From Arthrobacter sp. SLBN-112 (GTDB lineage Bacteria; Actinomycetota; Actinomycetes; Actinomycetales; Micrococcaceae), in contig NZ_JAUSXY010000001.1 of the NCBI RefSeq assembly GCF_030944625.1, forward strand, positions 3,906,001 to 3,970,000: DNA of 64,000 nt, written 5' to 3'. Shown piece after piece: positions 18,178 through 26,968 of the stretch. The translations under genes and the position numbers were made by a program. Position 1 is the first letter of the stretch. Every line of letters begins with the position of its first letter. Below the pieces are notes generated by a model. That model saw only the letters and a list, made by a program, of their open reading frames with translations. It did not search any database and was not told where the DNA came from.

Positions 18178-19395
18178 CTACACTGCGGGCGGCTGCTCGA
18201 GGTCCCTGATGGTCCTCAGTGCTGCCGCAGTGAGCACGCGGATACCCAGGCCGAGCGAGCGCTCGTCCAGGATGTAGTCGCCGCGGTGGAGGTCATAGTC
18301 CTCGCCACCGGGCGTCTTGGTGCCCAGGCGCATCATGGCGCCGGGAAGTTCCGCCAGGAACCAGGCGAAGTCCTCGCCGCCCATGGATTGGGGGGTCAGC
18401 ACCACGGCGCTTTCGCCGATCTCTGCCCGCGCGGCCGCCTCGATGATGGCCGTTTCATGCTCGGAATTCACCACGGGCGGCACTCCCCTGGTGTGCTCCA
18501 GGTGGACATCCACTCCGTAGGGTGCCGCCACCTGGTGGACTACTTCGTCGAGGAGTTCGCCGGCGGCGTGCCAGGCGTCGCGGTCCAGGCAGCGCATGGT
18601 TCCGGCCATGTACCCCGAGCCGGGAATGGCGTTGGGTGCCGATCCCGCGGTGATCTGGCCCCACACCACGGACACCCCGCTGCGGACATCAACCCGGCGG
18701 GACAGGACAGCCGGCACGTTGACGGCGATCTGCGCCAGGGCGAAGACGAGGTCCTCGGTGAGGTGCGGGCGTGACGTGTGGCCGCCGCGGCCCGAAAGTT
18801 CAATCCTGATGGTGTCCGAGGCCGACGTGATGGCCCCGATCCGGGTTCCGACCTTGCCCACCTCGATGCGGGGATCGCAATGCAGCGCAAGTATCCTCGG
18901 GACGCCCTCCAGCACGCCCTGCTCGATGCACGCATGTGCGCCGCCGGGCATGGTTTCCTCGGCGGGCTGGAAGATGATCCGCACTGTTGCGCCAAGCGGC
19001 GATTCCTGGTGCATCCGCTGCAGTACCAGGGCAATGCCAAGCATGGTGGTGGTGTGCACGTCGTGGCCGCAGGCGTGGGTGACACCGTGGTTCCTGGACG
19101 CGAACGCCAGACCGGTCTCCTCGATGATGGGCAGCGCATCTATGTCGCCGCGCAGCGCCGTGGCGATGGGGCCTTCGCCGACGTCCACGGTCAGGCCGGT
19201 GCCTTCCAGGCGGCGGGGGCTCAGCCCGGCGGCTTCGAGCCGCTCAGCCAGTTTGTCGGTGGTGCGGAACTCCTTGAAGGACAGCTCCGGGTGCGCATGC
19301 AGGTCCCGCCGGAATTCGATGAGTTCCGGCAGGAGCGGTTCAAGCCACGGAGCCACCAGGGCGGTGGGCTCGGCTTCGGTAGTGTAATTGCGCAC
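18178..19395 (-). CDS. M20D family amidohydrolase/metallopeptidase
   Basis: 405 residues, di-metal hydrolase of the N-acyl amino acid amidohydrolase (IAA-amino acid hydrolase/hippuricase) type. Motifs: RRDLHAHPELSFKEF near residue 30, metal ligands in THACGHDVHTTTMLG, the catalytic pair in FQPAEETMPGGAH, ALHCDPR, and the dimerization domain starting GRGGHTSRPHL. The terminal metal ligand lies in SMGGEDFAWFL. The start is the GTG at 19395. The acyl amino acid substrate is not predictable. It is transcribed apart from the guanylyltransferase gene, which has its own terminator. Confidence 0.93.
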   Translation of the reverse strand: MRNYTTEAEPTALVAPWLEPLLPELIEFRRDLHAHPELSFKEFRTTDKLAERLEAAGLSPRRLEGTGLTVDVGEGPIATALRGDIDALPIIEETGLAFASRNHGVTHACGHDVHTTTMLGIALVLQRMHQESPLGATVRIIFQPAEETMPGGAHACIEQGVLEGVPRILALHCDPRIEVGKVGTRIGAITSASDTIRIELSGRGGHTSRPHLTEDLVFALAQIAVNVPAVLSRRVDVRSGVSVVWGQITAGSAPNAIPGSGYMAGTMRCLDRDAWHAAGELLDEVVHQVAAPYGVDVHLEHTRGVPPVVNSEHETAIIEAAARAEIGESAVVLTPQSMGGEDFAWFLAELPGAMMRLGTKTPGGEDYDLHRGDYILDERSLGLGIRVLTAAALRTIRDLEQPPAV

Positions 19396-19455
19396 TGTTT
19401 TACTCTAGCGATCGCGGCCCCGATAAGGGCCATTCACTGACGCCCCGTTACAACG

Positions 19456-19490
19456 TGCATCCGCCGGCGCGCGATGCGCCGGCAGATGCA
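19456..19490 (-). terminator. Terminator hairpin after mannose-1-phosphate guanylyltransferase gene
   Basis: Fifteen-base arms around a 5-nt loop, 4 nt after the stop codon. The only mismatch in the DNA repeat becomes a G-U pair in the minus-strand transcript, so the RNA stem is fully paired. The downstream tail (CGTTGTAACG) is only weakly U-rich. Confidence 0.6.
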
Positions 19491-19494
19491 GCGC

Positions 19495-20628
19495 TCACAG
19501 GACGTCCGTGTCCCCGCTGGCTTTGAGGGCATCGACCGCTGCCTTGACCCGCTGGGAATTGGCCATGGTGGTGACCAGCAGGGCGTCGGGCGTATCCACG
19601 ATGACAACATCCTGGATGCCGATCAGGGCGATAACGCGCTTGGTATCCGTGACCACAACACCGCTCGAGTTCTCGGTGAATACCCGCGCGCCTTCGCCCA
19701 GGACGGTGACGTCGTCCACTTCCTTGGCGCTGTTGAGGCGGCCAACGGAGGCGAAGTCGCCAACGTCGTCCCACCGGAAGGTCCCGGGCACGACGGCGAC
19801 GTCCCCGGCTTCGGCGGCGGGCTCGGCCACTGCGTAATCGATGGCGATCTTGGGCAGGGTGGGCCAGATCCGGGCAGTGACTTCGTCACGCTCGGGGGTG
19901 TCCCAGGCCCGTGCGATTTCCTGCAGGCCCTTGAACAGCTCCGGCTGGTTGGCCTCAAGGTGCTTGAGCATGAGTGCCACGGGTGCCACGAACATGCCGG
20001 CGTTCCACACGTAGTCACCGCTGTCCACGTACTGCTGGGCCACCACTTCGTCGGGCTTTTCGACGAACTCCACAACATCGTGGGCGCTGGGCGCTCCGTC
20101 GATGTGCAGCGACTTGCCGGAGCGGATGTAGCCGAATCCGGTTGACGGGTGCGTGGGCTTGATGCCGATGGTCACGATCTTGCCGGCGGCCGCCGTGTGG
20201 ATTGCCTCCCGGACGGCTTCCTGGAAGAGGTGGTCGGGGCTGATGACCTGGTCGGCGGCGAAGGATCCCATGATGGTGTCGGGGTCGCGCTCGTGCAGGA
20301 TGGCGGCGGCAAGGCCGATCGCCGCGGCCGAGTCCTTGGGCTCCGATTCCAGGATGAGGTCGGCGTCCTGGACCTCGGGAAGCTGGCGGCACACGGCTTC
20401 GCGGTGCGCCTTGCCCGTGACCACCAGCACCCGGCGGCCCGCAAGCGGATGCAGCCGGTCGTAGGTGGCGCGCAACAAGGTGCTGCCCGATCCGGTGAGA
20501 TCGTGAAGGAACTTGGGAGCTGCTGCTCGTGACAGGGGCCAGAGGCGGGTCCCCACTCCGCCTGCCGGAATCACCGCAATGAAGCGGTCAAGGGGTGAGG
20601 CCGGGCTTGTCACTTTGTCTGTACTCAT
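19495..20628 (-). CDS. manC: Mannose-1-phosphate guanylyltransferase
   Basis: Makes GDP-mannose from mannose-1-phosphate and GTP, the mannosyl donor for phosphatidylinositol mannosides, glycoproteins and wall polymers. 377 residues. The nucleotidyltransferase loop is AGGVGTRLWPLSR at about residue 20, followed by PKFLHDLTG (many homologs have PKQFL). GSFAADQVI, FVEKPD, YVWNAGMF and WDDVGDFASV are further family motifs. There is no isomerase domain, so it is the monofunctional type. The ATG at 20628 is directly preceded by a GTG that could also initiate. Confidence 0.93.
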   Translation of the reverse strand: MSTDKVTSPASPLDRFIAVIPAGGVGTRLWPLSRAAAPKFLHDLTGSGSTLLRATYDRLHPLAGRRVLVVTGKAHREAVCRQLPEVQDADLILESEPKDSAAAIGLAAAILHERDPDTIMGSFAADQVISPDHLFQEAVREAIHTAAAGKIVTIGIKPTHPSTGFGYIRSGKSLHIDGAPSAHDVVEFVEKPDEVVAQQYVDSGDYVWNAGMFVAPVALMLKHLEANQPELFKGLQEIARAWDTPERDEVTARIWPTLPKIAIDYAVAEPAAEAGDVAVVPGTFRWDDVGDFASVGRLNSAKEVDDVTVLGEGARVFTENSSGVVVTDTKRVIALIGIQDVVIVDTPDALLVTTMANSQRVKAAVDALKASGDTDVL

Positions 20629-20793
20629 CACGGCTACTTTAGCTGACAGGCCGCGGCCGGCAGCTGCGCCCCGTCATGAGCCGTTCACCGCTGCAGCCCG
20701 TCATCGCAGAGCCCAAAAGACTGCATCTGTGTGGCGTTCGTCTCATTCTCGCCAAAAAACCGCTCCAGTGCTGGTCTCCAAGAATCTCCTAAA

Positions 20794-20822
20794 TTGAATA
20801 AGCTGTAGGCGAAGCCTAGATT
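20794..20822 (+). promoter_or_regulatory. Promoter of sdhCDAB
   Basis: TTGAAT, a 17-nt spacer, then TAGATT, giving a start near 20829 and an untranslated leader of about 80 nt. The -10 is embedded in the small palindrome GCCTA-GATT-TAGGC (20814-20827), which could be a regulator site. The rest of the 278-bp gap back to the guanylyltransferase gene shows nothing else. Confidence 0.6.
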
Positions 20823-20909
20823 TAGGCCTGAGCTACGAGTGCTCTCGCAGCAGGCGTTCCCCCCGCATGGATCTCATGCCAGCGCCGCTGTGTGCAGGGA
20901 GGTTTATCA

Positions 20910-21290
20910 GTGCCGACAAAACCAGCTGGCACCTTGTACCGCGGCCGTGAAGGCATGTGGTCCTGGGTAGGACACCGCATTACCGGTGTAGTGATCTTTT
21001 TCTTCTTGTTGGTCCACGTCCTGGACACCTCCTTGGTGCGTGTGTCGCCGGAGGCCTACACCGCAGTGATCGGCGCCTACAAGAACCCGCTGATGGCGCT
21101 GGGCGAGACCGGCCTTGTCGCCGCGATCGTGTTCCACGCCTTCAACGGGCTGCGGATCATTGCGGTCGACTTCTGGAAGAAGGGCGCCAAGTACCAGCGG
21201 CAGATGCTGTGGGCAGTCCTGGCTCTCTGGATCGTGACCATGCTTGCGTTCTCCATCCGCCACCTGTCCCTCGCCCTCGGAGGTCACTAA
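20910..21290 (+). CDS. sdhC: Succinate dehydrogenase cytochrome b556 subunit
   Basis: Membrane anchor of complex II, 126 residues with three membrane segments. The N-terminal motif GREGMWSWVGHRITGV contains the conserved SxxHR-type quinone/heme region, followed by VIFFFLLVHVLDTS with a candidate heme-ligand His. The GTG at 20910 is chosen because GGGAGG lies 7 nt upstream and homologs start with MPTKPAGTLYRG-like sequence. First gene of sdhCDAB. Confidence 0.93.
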   Translation: MPTKPAGTLYRGREGMWSWVGHRITGVVIFFFLLVHVLDTSLVRVSPEAYTAVIGAYKNPLMALGETGLVAAIVFHAFNGLRIIAVDFWKKGAKYQRQMLWAVLALWIVTMLAFSIRHLSLALGGH

Positions 21291-21293
21291 GAC

Positions 21294-21755
21294 ATGACTG
21301 CAACGATCGAGAGCCCCCGCAGCGGTCGGGTAGCTCCCCAATACCGCCGGAGCGGCGGTTCGCGCGGCAACTTCGAGATGATCGCCTGGCTGTTCATGCG
21401 CCTTTCCGGCGTGGTGCTGGTGGTCCTCATCTTCGGGCACCTGTTCGTTAACCTCATGGTCGGCGAAGGCATCCACGCCATCGACTTCGGTTTCGTGGCC
21501 GGCAAGTGGGCGGATCCGTTCTGGCAGTTCTGGGACCTGGCGATGCTGTGGCTGGCAATGCTGCACGGCACCAACGGTGTGCGGACCATCATTAACGACT
21601 ACGCCGAAAAGACGGGGACCCGCCGCTGGCTGAAGACCGTCCTGTACGCGGCCGCCGTCGTCATCATCCTCCTGGGCACCTTGGTGATCTTCACCTTCAA
21701 CCCGTGCCCCGTGGTGGACGGCGTTGCGCTTCCGGGCGGATTCTGCCCTGCCTAG
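21294..21755 (+). CDS. sdhD: Succinate dehydrogenase hydrophobic membrane anchor subunit
   Basis: 153 residues, second complex II anchor, starting 3 nt after sdhC. Three membrane segments: FMRLSGVVLVVLIFGHLFVN with a candidate heme-ligand His, then LAMLWLAMLHGTNGVR, and a third around VLYAAAVVIILLGTLVIFTF. HGTNGVRTIINDY is a strong SdhD hallmark. It helps bind heme and menaquinone or ubiquinone in the membrane. Confidence 0.94.
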   Translation: MTATIESPRSGRVAPQYRRSGGSRGNFEMIAWLFMRLSGVVLVVLIFGHLFVNLMVGEGIHAIDFGFVAGKWADPFWQFWDLAMLWLAMLHGTNGVRTIINDYAEKTGTRRWLKTVLYAAAVVIILLGTLVIFTFNPCPVVDGVALPGGFCPA

Positions 21756-21863
21756 TTCAGGCACAACCCCGGGCCCGCGGGCTTTCCCGCGGGCCCTGTT
21801 TTGCGGAGCAGGCAAAGCCGCCCCGTTGTTTGATAGCGAATTTTGAGAGAAAGAGCGTCTGGT

Positions 21864-23663
21864 ATGCAGGTCCATAAGTACGACGTCGTCATCGTCGGTG
21901 CCGGTGGCGCTGGCATGCGCGCCGCGATCGAGTCCGGTCAGCGCGCGCGCACAGCAGTACTGACCAAGCTCTACCCCACCCGCTCGCACACGGGTGCGGC
22001 ACAGGGTGGCATGTGTGCAGCCCTTGCCAATGTCGAGGAAGACAACTGGGAATGGCACACGTTCGACACCGTCAAGGGCGGCGACTACCTGGTTGACCAG
22101 GACGCTGCCGAGGTCATGGCCAAGGAAGCCATCGACGCCGTGCTGGACCTCGAGAAGATGGGCCTGCCCTTCAACCGCACGCCCGAGGGACGCATCGACC
22201 AGCGGCGCTTCGGCGGCCACACCCGCGACCACGGCAAGGCTCCTGTCCGCCGTGCCTGCTACGCCGCAGACCGCACCGGCCACATGATCCTGCAGACCCT
22301 GTACCAAAACTGCGTCAAGCACAACGTTGAGTTCTACAACGAGTACTATGTCCTGGACCTGCTGACGGTCGAAGAGGACGCTGTCCGCGAGGACGGCACG
22401 CCCTTCAAGCAGAAGCGCGTGGCCGGCGTCGTGTCCTACGATCTCGCCTCCGGTGAACTGCACGTCTTCCAGGCAAAGTCCGTGGTGTTCGCCTCCGGCG
22501 GCGCCGGCAAGGTCTTCAAGACCACCTCCAATGCACACACCCTCACGGGCGACGGCATGGGCATCGCCTTCCGCCGCGGCATCCCGCTGGAGGACATGGA
22601 ATTCTTCCAGTTCCACCCCACCGGCCTTGCCGGCCTGGGCATCCTGCTCTCTGAAGCCGCCCGTGGTGAAGGTGCCATCCTGCGCAACTCCGAGGGTGAG
22701 CGCTTCATGGAGCGTTACGCCCCCACCATCAAGGACCTGGCACCCCGTGACATCGTGGCCCGCTCCATGGCCAACGAGGTCCGTGAAGGCCGCGGCTGCG
22801 GTCCGAACAAGGATTACGTCCTCCTGGACCTGACCCACCTGGAGCCGGCGCACATCGATGCCAAGCTCCCGGACATCACGGAGTTCGCCCGGACCTACCT
22901 CGGCGTGGAACCGTACACCGAGCCCGTACCGGTGTTCCCCACCGCCCACTACGCCATGGGCGGCATCCCCACCAACATCACCACGGAGGTCCTGCAGGAC
23001 AACGACACCGTGGTGCCGGGCCTCTACGCTGCCGGTGAAGTGGCCTGCGTGTCCGTCCACGGCTCCAACCGCCTGGGCACCAACTCCCTGCTGGACATCA
23101 ACGTGTTCGGCAAGCGCGCCGGCGTGGCCGCCGCAGAGTACGCCAAGACCGCCGATTTCGTGGAGCTGCCGGAGAACCCGCTGGCCTACACCACCGAACT
23201 GCTGGACATTGCCCGCAACGGCACCGGCGAGGAAAAGGTGGCCCAGATCCGCAAGGAACTGCAAGACACCATGGACGCCAACATGCAGGTGTTCCGCACG
23301 GCGGATACCCTGAACCAGGTGTTGCGCGACATCGCTTCCTTCGAGGAGCGGTACAAGCACATCAACGTCCAGGACAAGGGCAAGCGCTTTAATCTGGACC
23401 TGCTCGAGGCCGTTGAGCTCGGCTTCCTGCTGGAATTGGCCAAGGTCATGACCGTGGCCGCCCTGCACCGCGAGGAATCCCGGGGCGGGCACTTCCGCGA
23501 GGACTTCCCCGAGCGTGACGACGAGAAATTCATGAAGCACTCCATGGCGTACAAGGATGACCATGCGCCGGCCGACGGATCGGCGGAATCAATCGCCGGC
23601 ATCCGCCTCGCCACCAAGCCGGTTGTCTTTACCCGCTACGAGCCGATGGTGAGGAAGTACTAA
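21864..23663 (+). CDS. sdhA: Succinate dehydrogenase flavoprotein subunit
   Basis: Oxidizes succinate to fumarate using covalently bound FAD; 599 residues. The FAD-binding GAGGAGMRAA opens the protein. The His that carries FAD is in SHTGAAQGGMCAAL, catalytic residues are in GGHTRDHGKAPVRR and FHPTGLAGLGIL, and the C-terminal region has HREESRGGHFREDFPERDD. I chose the ATG at 21864 (MQVHKYDVVIVG) over an upstream ATG at 21843 because GAGAGAAAGAG precedes it and the extra residues are not conserved. It ends 1 nt before sdhB. Confidence 0.97.
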   Translation: MQVHKYDVVIVGAGGAGMRAAIESGQRARTAVLTKLYPTRSHTGAAQGGMCAALANVEEDNWEWHTFDTVKGGDYLVDQDAAEVMAKEAIDAVLDLEKMGLPFNRTPEGRIDQRRFGGHTRDHGKAPVRRACYAADRTGHMILQTLYQNCVKHNVEFYNEYYVLDLLTVEEDAVREDGTPFKQKRVAGVVSYDLASGELHVFQAKSVVFASGGAGKVFKTTSNAHTLTGDGMGIAFRRGIPLEDMEFFQFHPTGLAGLGILLSEAARGEGAILRNSEGERFMERYAPTIKDLAPRDIVARSMANEVREGRGCGPNKDYVLLDLTHLEPAHIDAKLPDITEFARTYLGVEPYTEPVPVFPTAHYAMGGIPTNITTEVLQDNDTVVPGLYAAGEVACVSVHGSNRLGTNSLLDINVFGKRAGVAAAEYAKTADFVELPENPLAYTTELLDIARNGTGEEKVAQIRKELQDTMDANMQVFRTADTLNQVLRDIASFEERYKHINVQDKGKRFNLDLLEAVELGFLLELAKVMTVAALHREESRGGHFREDFPERDDEKFMKHSMAYKDDHAPADGSAESIAGIRLATKPVVFTRYEPMVRKY

Positions 23664-23664
23664 G

Positions 23665-24447
23665 ATGACCGCTGAAATCGCTGAGCCAGCCTCAAAGGTT
23701 GAACTGCCCGCCGGCGTTGGCGGGGGCGGGGAAATCCCCACGTTCGATGTCCACCTGCGGGTCCGCCGGTACAACCCGGAGGTTTCCGAGGAAGCCACCT
23801 GGGATGACTTCCACCTCACCATGTACGGCACGGACCGCGTCCTGGACGCCCTCCACAAGGTGAAGTGGGAAACGGACGGAACCCTCTCCTTCCGTCGCTC
23901 CTGCGCCCACGGCGTGTGCGGGTCCGATGCCATGCGCATCAACGGCCGCAACCGCCTCGCGTGCAAGACGCTGCTGAAGGACCTGGACACGTCCAAGCCC
24001 ATCACGGTGGAGCCCATCAAGGGCCTGCCGGTGGAGAAGGACCTGATCGTGGACATGGAGCCGTTCTTCCAGTCCTACCGCGAGGTCATGCCCTTCCTGA
24101 TCAACAAGGGCCACGAGCCCACCCGGGAGCGCCTGCAGTCCGCGGAGGACCGTGAGCGCTTTGACGACACCACCAAGTGCATCCTGTGTGCCGCGTGCAC
24201 GTCCTCCTGCCCGGTGTTCTGGACGGACGGGCAGTACTTCGGCCCCGCAGCGATCGTCAATGCCCACCGTTTCATCTTTGATTCCCGTGATGACGCCGGC
24301 GACATGCGCCTGGAGATCCTCAATGACAAGGAAGGCGTGTGGCGCTGCCGCACCACCTTCAACTGCACGGAGGCGTGCCCCCGCGGCATCCAGGTCACCC
24401 AGGCCATCGCAGAGGTCAAGCAGGCCATCCTCGCCCGCAAGATCTAG
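23665..24447 (+). CDS. sdhB: Succinate dehydrogenase iron-sulfur subunit
   Basis: 260 residues; transfers electrons from FAD to quinone through three Fe-S clusters. The 2Fe-2S ligands are in RRSCAHGVCGSDAM and NRLACKTLL. The 4Fe-4S and 3Fe-4S ligands are in CILCAACTSSCPVFW and FNCTEACPRGIQVT. All expected Cys residues are present. The start is 1 nt after the sdhA stop, so the two are translationally coupled. Confidence 0.97.
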   Translation: MTAEIAEPASKVELPAGVGGGGEIPTFDVHLRVRRYNPEVSEEATWDDFHLTMYGTDRVLDALHKVKWETDGTLSFRRSCAHGVCGSDAMRINGRNRLACKTLLKDLDTSKPITVEPIKGLPVEKDLIVDMEPFFQSYREVMPFLINKGHEPTRERLQSAEDRERFDDTTKCILCAACTSSCPVFWTDGQYFGPAAIVNAHRFIFDSRDDAGDMRLEILNDKEGVWRCRTTFNCTEACPRGIQVTQAIAEVKQAILARKI

Positions 24448-24475
24448 GGTACGTCCAGCACCAGTTGTAACAGCC

Positions 24476-24512
24476 GACGGCGCCGCTCACCATCCGTGGT
24501 GGGGGCGCCGTC
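24476..24512 (+). terminator. Terminator hairpin after sdhB
   Basis: GACGGCGCC ... GGCGCCGTC with an inner CACCA/TGGTG stem and a TCCG loop, 28 nt after the sdhB stop. There is no long U-run (TCGTCGTATC follows). Confidence 0.55.
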
Positions 24513-24563
24513 GTCGTATCACCACCGCAACAACCAGGCCCGCACGCACGAAAGGGGATCCTC

Positions 24564-25328
24564 TTGTCCCGCTCCGAAAAAGTATCCTTTGCAGGCTCAA
24601 CCGGCGAGACGCTGTCCGGAATTGTCGACGTCCCGGAGGGTCCCGTCAAGGGCTGGGGAGTCTTTTCGCACGGATTCACCCTGGGCAAGGACAGCCCCTC
24701 CGCTTCCCGGATGTGCAAGGCACTGGCAGACAGCGGCATCGGTATGCTGCGGTTCGACAACCTGGGCCTGGGCGGCTCCGCCGGCGAGTGGTCCGAAGGA
24801 TCGTTCAGCCACAAAGTGGCTGATACCGTGAAGGCCGCCGAGTTCATGCGCGCGGAGGGAAGAGAGATCTCGCTGTTGGTGGGACATTCCTTTGGCGGTG
24901 CCGCCGTGCTGGCAGCCGCGCGTGAGATTCCCGAGCTCGACGCCGTGGCGACAGTAGGCGCGCCCTTCTCCCCCAAGCACGTGGCACACGTTTTTGATGC
25001 CGCCCTCGACAGGATCCTCAGCGAGGGCAGCGCGGAGGTCGACCTGGGCGGGAAGCGGGTGGAGATCCGCCGTCACTTCGTGGAGGACCTGGAGAACGCC
25101 GACCTGACTGACTGCATCCGCCAGCTGCACAAGCCGCTGATGGTGCTGCACTCCCCCACCGACAACACGGTGGGGATTGAGAACGCCAGCACGATCTTCC
25201 AGACCGCCCGGCACCCCCGCAATTTTGTCTCCCTCGAGGGAAGCGACCACCTGCTGACCGGCAAGGGCCAGGCAGCCCGCGCCGCCCGGATCATCGCGGC
25301 CTGGGCCGATCAGTACCTCGACGCCTGA
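24564..25328 (+). CDS. Alpha/beta hydrolase
   Basis: 254 residues, serine hydrolase of the alpha/beta fold. The nucleophile elbow GHSFGGAA is near residue 110, a candidate Asp is in HSPTDNTVG and the His in EGSDHLL. Residues 1-60 contain the family segments VFSHGFTLGKDS and MLRFDNLGLGGSAGEWS. It resembles the hydrolase half of the fused hydrolase/OsmC proteins of some bacteria, but no OsmC domain follows. The TTG start at 24564 has AAAGGGG upstream. Ester or peptide substrate unknown. It converges with the sugar-binding protein gene. Confidence 0.85.
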   Translation: MSRSEKVSFAGSTGETLSGIVDVPEGPVKGWGVFSHGFTLGKDSPSASRMCKALADSGIGMLRFDNLGLGGSAGEWSEGSFSHKVADTVKAAEFMRAEGREISLLVGHSFGGAAVLAAAREIPELDAVATVGAPFSPKHVAHVFDAALDRILSEGSAEVDLGGKRVEIRRHFVEDLENADLTDCIRQLHKPLMVLHSPTDNTVGIENASTIFQTARHPRNFVSLEGSDHLLTGKGQAARAARIIAAWADQYLDA

Positions 25329-25369
25329 AACGCACCCCGTTCCAGGGCGTACCCCGGGCAGCCCCGCTT

Positions 25370-26671
25370 CTACTTGCCGATGGCGGCCTTGCTCTCGCTG
25401 ATCCACTGCTCTGCCGCCTTGTCCGGCGCCAGCCGCTTGAACAGGACATCGGTATTGATCCGGGCAGTGATCTCGGAGACGGCGGTTGAGCCTGTGGGTC
25501 CGATGTAGGTGGGGGCGAAGTCCATCTTGCCGATCTGGTTGATGTAGTCGGCCTCCACCTTGCCCTGCGGTGTGAGCATGTCCTTGATGGCGCTGCGCAT
25601 GTCGGCGTTGCTGGGAACGCCCCTGTCGCTCTGGATGATTTTGGCCGCCGATTGGTCGTTGACCAGGAAGCTGACGAGCTTTGCCGCAGCGTCAGTGTGC
25701 TTGCTGCGGGCCGAGATGGTGTAGAACTGCGAGGACTGGAGCCAGATCCCGGGCGTGGGCGTTTCGCCCGGGAGCTTGAGCAGCTTGAGGTCGGCGCCGG
25801 AGGCCTTGCTGAGGGCGGACAGTGAGTTGCTCCAGGTGAGCATCATGGCGGCTTTACCCATGCCCATGAGCGTTTGCTCGGTGCTGACGTTGAGCTTCTC
25901 GACGGTCTCGGAGGCGCTTGGAGCCGCCCCGGTCCCGCTCAATTTCAGCGAGTAGTCAAAGTAGTCCTGGACAGTTTCCTTGCCGAGCCCGAGCTGGCCG
26001 TCCTGGGTGTACAGCGATTCACCCCGCTGTCGGGCGAAAGCGTCCAGGGAGTCGTGGGTGAGCACTGTTGCGGTTCCGTAGGTTCCCTTCGGACTGTGTG
26101 CCGTGACATCCGCCGCGATTTTCGCGAAGTCGTCCCAGCTCCAGGTACCGTCGTCCGGCAGCGGCACTCCCGCAGCTGCGAACACCGCCGGATTGACGAC
26201 GATGGCCAGGGCGTTGGCGCCGGTGGACACCCCGTATTGCTTGCCTTTGACCTGGCCGTTTTCCAATGCGCCCTGGTCCATCCTGGACAGATCCAGTGAG
26301 CCGTTCACCGTGGACAAATCCAGCAAAGCACCCCGGTTGGCGTACTCCGCCGGATAGGCGCCGCCCATGGTGATGACATCGGGAGCATCGTTGGCGGCTA
26401 CCTGGGTGGCGAGCTTGTCGAAGTATCCGCCGATGTCCCCGTACTCCGGCTTGACCTTGATGTTCGGATTGGCCTTCTCGAATTCGGCAATGGCCTTGTT
26501 GGTCAGGTCGGCACGGCCCGCGTTGCCCCACCAGGAAAACCGGATTTCAACAGGCCCGTCCTCCGCCTTGTTCGATGGGGTGCTGGAGCAAGCGGAGGTG
26601 AAACCCAGCAGTGCCACGGCCGCCAGGATGGCAGTTGATTTACGAAGACTTTGGATAACTTTGTGCGTCAT
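25370..26671 (-). CDS. CUT1-type ABC transporter sugar-binding lipoprotein, no transporter genes adjacent
   Basis: About 433 residues of the extracellular solute-binding family 1 (maltose/oligosaccharide type). Lys/Arg then a hydrophobic stretch and a lipobox-like FTSAC give a lipoprotein signal. Family features include FSWWGNAGR near the start of the mature part, YGDIGGYFDKLATQVAAND and PDVITMGGAYPAEYANRGAL. The ATG at 26671 has GGAAGAAG upstream; an ATG at 26692 would add seven residues but lies in the operator. No permease or ATPase is adjacent, so the partners must be encoded elsewhere. Divergent from, and probably coregulated with, the glycosidase-like gene. Confidence 0.9.
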   Translation of the reverse strand: MTHKVIQSLRKSTAILAAVALLGFTSACSSTPSNKAEDGPVEIRFSWWGNAGRADLTNKAIAEFEKANPNIKVKPEYGDIGGYFDKLATQVAANDAPDVITMGGAYPAEYANRGALLDLSTVNGSLDLSRMDQGALENGQVKGKQYGVSTGANALAIVVNPAVFAAAGVPLPDDGTWSWDDFAKIAADVTAHSPKGTYGTATVLTHDSLDAFARQRGESLYTQDGQLGLGKETVQDYFDYSLKLSGTGAAPSASETVEKLNVSTEQTLMGMGKAAMMLTWSNSLSALSKASGADLKLLKLPGETPTPGIWLQSSQFYTISARSKHTDAAAKLVSFLVNDQSAAKIIQSDRGVPSNADMRSAIKDMLTPQGKVEADYINQIGKMDFAPTYIGPTGSTAVSEITARINTDVLFKRLAPDKAAEQWISESKAAIGK

Positions 26672-26694
26672 TGGGCAAGCTTCTTCCGACATGG

Positions 26695-26706
26695 GAAAGC
26701 GATTTC
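26695..26706 (-). promoter_or_regulatory. LacI-type operator at the start of the sugar-binding protein gene
   Basis: GAAAGCGATTTC, a CG-centred near-palindrome of the LacI/GalR operator type. It sits at the expected transcription start of the minus-strand promoter at 26713-26740, a position suited to repression. Confidence 0.55.
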
Positions 26707-26712
26707 GTGAAA

Positions 26713-26740
26713 CGTATCAAAGGCCTGCTTCGGACGTCAA
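26713..26740 (-). promoter_or_regulatory. Promoter of the sugar-binding protein gene
   Basis: On the minus strand TTGACG, 16 nt, GATACG. The start point would fall near 26706, at the edge of the LacI-type operator. Confidence 0.45.
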
Positions 26741-26823
26741 GAGCCCATCATTACAGGGCGTGTTCAACACAGCGTTTCCTTACAGCTCCGATAGTTTTGA
26801 CAGCGCGGAATGCAGAAGGGCGG

Positions 26824-26855
26824 TTGACAGCGGCCCGCCGCACCCTGAGGATAAT
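26824..26855 (+). promoter_or_regulatory. Candidate promoter of the glycosidase-like gene
   Basis: TTGACA and GATAAT with a 20-nt spacer, longer than ideal. The operator motif begins 7 nt after the -10, mirroring the arrangement at the divergent promoter. Confidence 0.4.
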
Positions 26856-26861
26856 GGGTGG

Positions 26862-26873
26862 GAAAACGCTTTC
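26862..26873 (+). promoter_or_regulatory. LacI-type operator upstream of the glycosidase-like gene
   Basis: GAAAACGCTTTC, a CG-centred palindrome apart from the innermost pair, of the LacI/GalR operator class. It matches the site at 26695-26706 in all four outer bases of each half and lies at the predicted start point of the plus-strand transcript. Confidence 0.6.
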
Positions 26874-26968
26874 TTGCACGACACCATTCCCGCTCCGGCG
26901 ACTTCCCGGCCAGGCGGTTTTTCCTGCACCCGTGCTTCAATCCACCAACCATCAGGAGGCCGTTCAGC

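Noticed and set aside
20907..23564. 885-codon open frame antisense to sdhCDA
   Set aside because: It is a shadow created by GC bias in third positions. The plus strand encodes unmistakable succinate dehydrogenase subunits.
26858..26968. Earlier ATG start for the glycosidase-like gene
   Set aside because: It would place the start at the operator and add Arg/Phe-rich unconserved sequence, whereas the GTG at 26969 has a perfect AGGAGG.
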